Shown here: in pieces, positions 13,076 to 17,298 of the stretch
How positions within the stretch are numbered: the stretch's first letter is position 1
How the letters are laid out: every line of letters begins with the position of its first letter
Assembly (NCBI GenBank): GCA_937959065.1
Contig: CALGOI010000221.1
Span: 1-17,298 of the forward strand
Direction: 5' to 3'
Length of the DNA: 17,298 bases
Origin: an uncultured Ignavibacteriota bacterium
GTDB lineage: Bacteria > Bacteroidota > Ignavibacteria > Tepidaquicellales > Tepidaquicellaceae
The notes under the pieces: generated by a model
What the model was told of the DNA's origin: nothing
The model's input: the letters and a program-made list of their open reading frames with translations, nothing else
The model's database searches: none
Translations under genes and position numbers: made by a program

Positions 13076-14503
13076 TTAAAATGCTTCTTTAGAGAAAAAC
13101 ATTTCCCGGAAAGTTTTAAAAATTATCTTAATATCGAAGGCAAGTGACCAATTTTCTATATAATAAATATCATAATCAATTCGAGTCTGCATAGAGGTGT
13201 TGTCTCCCCGTAACCCGTTAACCTGTGCCCATCCTGTGACTCCGCATTTGACACGGTGTCTTTCAAGGTAGTTTTTAATGGAATCCTTCATTTGGTTTAT
13301 AAAAAATTCACGTTCAGGCCTCGGGCCAACTATACTCATATCTCCTTTTAAAACATTTATAAACTGAGGGAGTTCATCCAGACTGAATTTTCTTAAAAAT
13401 AGTCCAATTGGAGAATATCTATCATCGTCCTGTTTTGCCATTTGCGGACCGGATTTTTCTGCATCAATTTTCATAGACCGGAATTTAAGCATCATAAACT
13501 TCTTTCCATCCAGCCCGACCCTTTCCTGTTCGTAAAATACCGGTCCGGGTGAAGTGAATTTTACAAGAAGTGTCAGCAAAAACATTATAGGGGATATAAG
13601 TAAGAGTATGAATCCCGAAACCAGAATATCGAAAGATCTTTTTAAGAACCTGTTCCAGATATTCATAGGAAGGGATTTCAACTTTAAAAATGGAATACCG
13701 TCAACTTCTTCCATCTTTAACTTGCTGGTAATTGTTTCGATAAAATCAGGAGCAAGCATAAACTCAACATTAATACCTTCACACTTTTTTATGAGTTCGT
13801 AGATGTCGTCATGGTCTGAACTGGGTAATGCAACCAAAATTTTCTCAATCCCTAATTCTCTGATCTTAATTGGCAAATCATCATAGAATCCCAGGAGAGT
13901 ATTCCCGTCAAGTTTGTCTTCAAGTGAATTCTTTTTTTTAAAATATCCCGCGATATTGAACCCGGCAAACTTATCCCTGGTAAATTTCTGAAATATTTTT
14001 AAAGCCATTTCATTGGTACCAACTATAGCAACATTTTTAACTCCAATGTTTTTATTATATAATGTCTTTTCAACTTTGAGTACGATGTACCTGCCAATCA
14101 TTACAAAAAGAACGCTAAAAAATCCCAATAAAACAAACACAAGTCTTGAAAAAGGAAAGTCTCTATAAAAGAAAATTATACCCATTAAGATAAGAATCGC
14201 AATTATTATGCATTTAATTACCAGAAACAATTCATCAAAAACGAAAACATTTCTATTCAGTCTGTACATTTTGAAGGACTGGAATACAAAGAACCAGACA
14301 GGTAAAGTAATGATAGCAAAAAACAAATAGCCTTCAAAAGGGGGTATGCCCTTAGTAATTTCAAAATAATTACCGAATGGTGTGAAAAATCTAATCTGGA
14401 ATGAAATATAATATGCCAATAAAATAGCTGTAAAATCCAGTAAAACTGTAGATAGAGGGATAAAGAATTCTATTTTAGAGGAATTTGTTTTCATCTTAGT
14501 CAT
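13076..14503 (-). CDS. Undecaprenyl-phosphate sugar phosphotransferase (WcaJ-type, polyprenyl glycosylphosphotransferase)
   Basis: The 475-residue protein has about four N-terminal membrane helices (13-37, 57-77, 91-112, 119-138), a Rossmann-like domain starting NVAIVGTNEMA at 157-167, and a C-terminal bacterial sugar transferase domain. That domain shows KRSFDI at 288-293, a re-entrant helix with SP at 304-305, QERVG at 326-330, LKFRSM at 339-344, KFSLDELPQFINVLKGDMSIVGPRPE at 372-397 and CGVTGWAQVNGLRGD at 420-434. The family moves hexose-1-phosphate from a UDP-sugar to undecaprenyl phosphate at the inner membrane, the first step of capsule, exopolysaccharide or O-antigen synthesis. It starts a block with the small membrane protein and the T9SS cargo genes. 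Which sugar is used cannot be read from the sequence. Confidence 0.94.
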   Translation of the reverse strand: MTKMKTNSSKIEFFIPLSTVLLDFTAILLAYYISFQIRFFTPFGNYFEITKGIPPFEGYLFFAIITLPVWFFVFQSFKMYRLNRNVFVFDELFLVIKCIIIAILILMGIIFFYRDFPFSRLVFVLLGFFSVLFVMIGRYIVLKVEKTLYNKNIGVKNVAIVGTNEMALKIFQKFTRDKFAGFNIAGYFKKKNSLEDKLDGNTLLGFYDDLPIKIRELGIEKILVALPSSDHDDIYELIKKCEGINVEFMLAPDFIETITSKLKMEEVDGIPFLKLKSLPMNIWNRFLKRSFDILVSGFILLLISPIMFLLTLLVKFTSPGPVFYEQERVGLDGKKFMMLKFRSMKIDAEKSGPQMAKQDDDRYSPIGLFLRKFSLDELPQFINVLKGDMSIVGPRPEREFFINQMKDSIKNYLERHRVKCGVTGWAQVNGLRGDNTSMQTRIDYDIYYIENWSLAFDIKIIFKTFREMFFSKEAF

Positions 14504-14556
14504 TGATAAACATAAAAATAGATTTAAAAAATAAAAGCTGAAAGGGGAAAAGAGGA

Positions 14557-16656
14557 TTACCCAATTCCTGATAATACTATGGAATTCTTATATTTAAGAA
14601 AGAAGTTCTTTCTTATTGAAATGTTGTTTGAATTTTTCAAATATGGATCATCCTGAATTATATTAAATGCAATTTCCCGGGCATTTTCTAGAACATCTTT
14701 GTCTTTTTCAAGGTCTGTACATGAAAAATTCAACTCTCCGGATTGTTTTACTCCGAATACTTCCCCTGGGCCGCGAAGTTTTAAATCTGCATCAGCAATT
14801 TTAAATCCATCATTTGTACTGCACATAAGTTCTAAACGTTCCTTTGAAATATCATCAAGATCATTTGCTACTAAAACGCAATATGACTGCTTTCCTCCTC
14901 TTCCAACTCTTCCTCGCAGCTGATGCAGCTGGGATAACCCGAATCGCTGAGCTTCTTCAATAACCATAACAGTAGCGTTAGGGACATCTATTCCGACCTC
15001 AATAACAGTTGTTGAAACAAGGATATCAAGAGAGCCGTTTTTAAAATCCCTCATAACAGAATCTTTTTCGAAAGAGAATTTTCTGCCATGGATCATTCCT
15101 ACTTTTAAATCTGGGAAAACAATTTTACTTAGACGCTCAAACTCTTTTTCTGCAGATTTGAGATCTAGTTTTTCCGATTCATCGATCAAAGGGTACACAA
15201 TGTATATTTGTCTTCCTTCATCAACCTGCTGCCTTATAAACTCATATACTTTATCTTTATCTTTGTCATGCCTTAAAAAGGTTTTGATTTCTTTTCGGCC
15301 GGCCGGTAGTTCGTCGATTACCGATACATCAAGATCGCCATAGTAAGTTAGTGAAAGAGTTCTTGGAATTGGGGTCGCAGTCATTATTAAAATATCCGGG
15401 TTCAATCCTTTTTCTTTTAATTTTGCTCTTTGCATAACACCGAACTTATGTTGTTCATCGATAACTGCAAGACCAAGTTTATTGAATTCGACATTTTCCT
15501 GGATAATTGCATGAGTGCCAACCACAATGTTTGTTTCGCCAGATTTAATTTCATACAATACTTTTTCCCGGTGTAGTTTTTTTTGCCCACCTTTTAGGAG
15601 TGTGGTTTTCACACCAAAGGATTCAGTCATTTTTAGAACAGTTAGGTAGTGCTGCTCGGCAAGTATTTCTGTCGGACACATAAAGGCGCATTGATAATCG
15701 TTTTCTATTGCCAAAAGCATGGCTTCAACAGCCACTATTGTTTTCCCGCTTCCAACGTCACCCTGTAAAAGCCGGTTCATACAGTGTTGAGATTGCATGT
15801 CAGAATGTATTTCTTCAATTACCCGTTTTTGAGCCTTCGTTAATTCAAATGGAAGTGAGGCTTCAAACTCCTTATTCAATTTAGAATCTTCCTTGATAAA
15901 AGAAATTCCTTTTTTCTCATGCTTAAAATTATGTCTTCTCATTGCCAGCAGCAGTTCCAGATAAAAGAGTTCTTCAAATGCCAGACGTTTTCGTGCCCTC
16001 TCAATGTCAGTGAATTTTTTAGGAAAATTAATTCGCAGTATTGCATCTTTCTTAGAGGGATAATCATATTGCTTAATAATTTTTGTGGGAAGGGTTTCCA
16101 TAAGCGAGGGCGAGTCTCGTTTGACCAGGGAATAAAATGCATTAAATACTATTTTGGTTAAAAGGAGAGGTTTTATCCATGTCTTTTTAAGGACGCCGGA
16201 TAATTCATAAACAGGAAGGATATTATACTTTAGAAAGTCAACGTCTGTTTCATCTTTTATGTCTACCTTTAGATGGTCTCTGTAATTAAAGCTGGCCTGG
16301 TATTTACCGGAATTCCATCCTTCTTCTACTTTTCCCCAGAATATGTATGTATCGAGCGGTTTAAATTGTTTCGAGCGAAATTCTGCAGATCCAAATACAG
16401 GTATCGAGACACTGCCTGTGCCGTCATTTAGATAAATTTTGACAGGATGATGCTTTTTAGCGGGAATGCTTACATCGATAACTTTCCCATAGATTATTAC
16501 ATTTTCACCTTTAAAGAGAGAAATGTCCTTAATATTAATTCTTTTGAGGTAGATCCTTGGAATAAAATTCAGAAAATCTTCAACGATTGTAATCCCCAGT
16601 TCGCTAAATGCAGTGGCTCGTTTTGGGCCAATTCCTTTTAAATATTTTAATTCCAT
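14557..16656 (-). CDS. recG: ATP-dependent DNA helicase RecG
   Basis: The 699-residue protein has the full RecG layout and a normal length. The N-terminal wedge/OB part begins ELKYLKGIGPKRA, with NVIIYGKV near 52-59 and DGTGSVSIPVFG near 78-89. The helicase core has Walker A QGDVGSGKT (298-306), PTEILAEQH (328-336), the DEAH-like box DEQHKFGV (400-407), TATPIPRTL (426-434), HGR, and STTVIEVGIDVPNA with QRFGLSQLHQLRGRVGRG (548-587). The C-terminal RecG part has DLKLRGPGEVFGVKQSG near 624-640. RecG remodels stalled replication forks and Holliday junctions. The core box reads QHKFG where QHRFG is usual. ATG 16656 is chosen over TTG at 16659. The gene follows the small membrane gene by 32 bp and precedes the sugar-transferase gene by 53 bp. 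Confidence 0.98.
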   Translation of the reverse strand: MELKYLKGIGPKRATAFSELGITIVEDFLNFIPRIYLKRINIKDISLFKGENVIIYGKVIDVSIPAKKHHPVKIYLNDGTGSVSIPVFGSAEFRSKQFKPLDTYIFWGKVEEGWNSGKYQASFNYRDHLKVDIKDETDVDFLKYNILPVYELSGVLKKTWIKPLLLTKIVFNAFYSLVKRDSPSLMETLPTKIIKQYDYPSKKDAILRINFPKKFTDIERARKRLAFEELFYLELLLAMRRHNFKHEKKGISFIKEDSKLNKEFEASLPFELTKAQKRVIEEIHSDMQSQHCMNRLLQGDVGSGKTIVAVEAMLLAIENDYQCAFMCPTEILAEQHYLTVLKMTESFGVKTTLLKGGQKKLHREKVLYEIKSGETNIVVGTHAIIQENVEFNKLGLAVIDEQHKFGVMQRAKLKEKGLNPDILIMTATPIPRTLSLTYYGDLDVSVIDELPAGRKEIKTFLRHDKDKDKVYEFIRQQVDEGRQIYIVYPLIDESEKLDLKSAEKEFERLSKIVFPDLKVGMIHGRKFSFEKDSVMRDFKNGSLDILVSTTVIEVGIDVPNATVMVIEEAQRFGLSQLHQLRGRVGRGGKQSYCVLVANDLDDISKERLELMCSTNDGFKIADADLKLRGPGEVFGVKQSGELNFSCTDLEKDKDVLENAREIAFNIIQDDPYLKNSNNISIRKNFFLKYKNSIVLSGIG

Positions 16657-16688
16657 CAAGCAAAAAGAATAAAATCGAGATATAAATG

Positions 16689-17165
16689 CTATTCATAAAG
16701 GACGGACATCTTTGAGGGATTATTTGGATCGTAGATAACAATTATTGAATCTCCGACACGAGGTATTTTTACCCTTGAAACTGTAGCGGTTATATTTTGC
16801 TGAAAGTTACCAAAAGAATCGTGGTTTAATGAAAGGGATAATCTTACAACAGGATTATCGTTGATGGTTACTCCGGTATCCTGAATATCCATAACAATAG
16901 CGTTTGTACGTGTACCTTTCTTCAAAAATTCATCTTCAGCAGCAATTTGTTGTTTTCTTTTGCGTCTATCTAAAATGGTCAGCAAAATAAATGGTGCAAT
17001 ATTTAAAAAAAGGGCAACAGCTATGAACAGGATTAGATTATCATATAAACCCATACTTTCACCCAGGAAAACAAGAAGGAAATTTACAACAATGAGGTAT
17101 GACATTATACACAGGAACATGAAAATAAATCCCTGTACAAAACTTTTTAAAAATTCGGGAACCAT
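16689..17165 (-). CDS. Membrane protein with DUF3592-like soluble domain
   Basis: From ATG 17165 the product is 158 residues (MVPEFLKSFVQG...). It has two membrane helices at about 9-33 and 43-65, then a basic RRKRK turn, then a soluble domain. That domain reads LKKGTRTNAIVMDIQDTGVTINDNPVVRLSLSL ... VSRVKIPRVGDSIIVIYDPNNPSKMSVLYE. The pattern 'G..a.A.V....dTG..iN.nP...l.l.v ... p..G..v.V.yDP.nP' is seen in many small bacterial membrane proteins related to DUF3592, whose function is unknown. The frame is open to a TTG at 17183, but the ATG is preferred. It is upstream of recG with a 32-bp gap and may share its transcript. Function not assigned. Confidence 0.8.
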   Translation of the reverse strand: MVPEFLKSFVQGFIFMFLCIMSYLIVVNFLLVFLGESMGLYDNLILFIAVALFLNIAPFILLTILDRRKRKQQIAAEDEFLKKGTRTNAIVMDIQDTGVTINDNPVVRLSLSLNHDSFGNFQQNITATVSRVKIPRVGDSIIVIYDPNNPSKMSVLYE

Positions 17166-17268
17166 AAATATGATTTTATACAAAAATATCTCAAATATTA
17201 ATTATAACAAAGAAGAAAAATTTTTATCAAAATAGTATTTCCTTTTAGAGTTATATTAATTTTACTAC

Positions 17269-17298
17269 ATTATGAAATAAAATTTTAGTAGTAGTCAA
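17269..17298 (-). promoter_or_regulatory. Possible sigma70-type promoter before the DUF3592-like gene
   Basis: On the minus strand TTGACT (17298-17293) is followed after 18 nt by CATAAT (17274-17269), each one base from the classical hexamers. It lies about 100 bp upstream of ATG 17165. The window ends at the first base of the -35 box, and the host may prefer another promoter form. Confidence 0.35.

Overview
The window comes from an AT-rich bacterial genome of the Bacteroidota/Chlorobiota/Ignavibacteriota assemblage, most likely Ignavibacteria-like. The main support is two large exported proteins ending in type IX secretion (T9SS) sorting domains of the 'YPNPFNP ... KMVLIK' type. Most start codons lack a Shine-Dalgarno sequence, and one candidate promoter fits the Bacteroidota TTG-N20-TAnnTTTG pattern. 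The lineage call is inference; no rRNA is present.

Left part (1-3125): a plsC-type acyltransferase, cut by the window edge, reads leftward. Two unrecognised small genes read rightward: a 234-residue winged-helix-like protein and a 123-residue orphan with the only clear Shine-Dalgarno seen here. A good intrinsic terminator then separates them from a leftward gene for a BtuF-type corrinoid-binding protein that lacks a signal peptide.

Middle part (3468-7862): a compact leftward five-gene metal operon. In transcription order it holds an MntR/DtxR-type repressor with a C-terminal FeoA-like domain, a TroA/ZnuA-type lipoprotein, an outer-membrane barrel protein, the ABC ATPase, and an ABC-3 permease fused to a complete second DtxR module. 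Together these cover outer-membrane entry, periplasmic capture, inner-membrane transport and metal sensing for Mn, Zn or Fe. An imperfect inverted repeat lies inside the candidate promoter upstream of the repressor. The divergent control region also carries a perfect 20-bp palindrome, 51 bp before the next rightward gene, a membrane-anchored metallophosphoesterase (8104-9369).

Right part (9362-17165): leftward genes with tight or coupled spacing. They encode a DUF3592-like membrane protein, the RecG helicase, a polyprenyl-phosphate sugar-phosphotransferase that starts surface glycan synthesis, a small multi-spanning membrane protein, and two T9SS cargo proteins. One cargo protein is an Omp28-like protein without its CxxC motif. 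The other is a seven-repeat YCF48-like propeller.

The most notable signals are the permease-DtxR fusion beside a free DtxR, the barrel gene inside the metal ABC operon, a 16-bp A tract inside the metal-binding lipoprotein gene, the palindromes of the divergent region, and the apparently permuted jelly-roll segments of the cysteine-poor Omp28-like protein. No CRISPR array, tRNA, rRNA or insertion sequence was seen.
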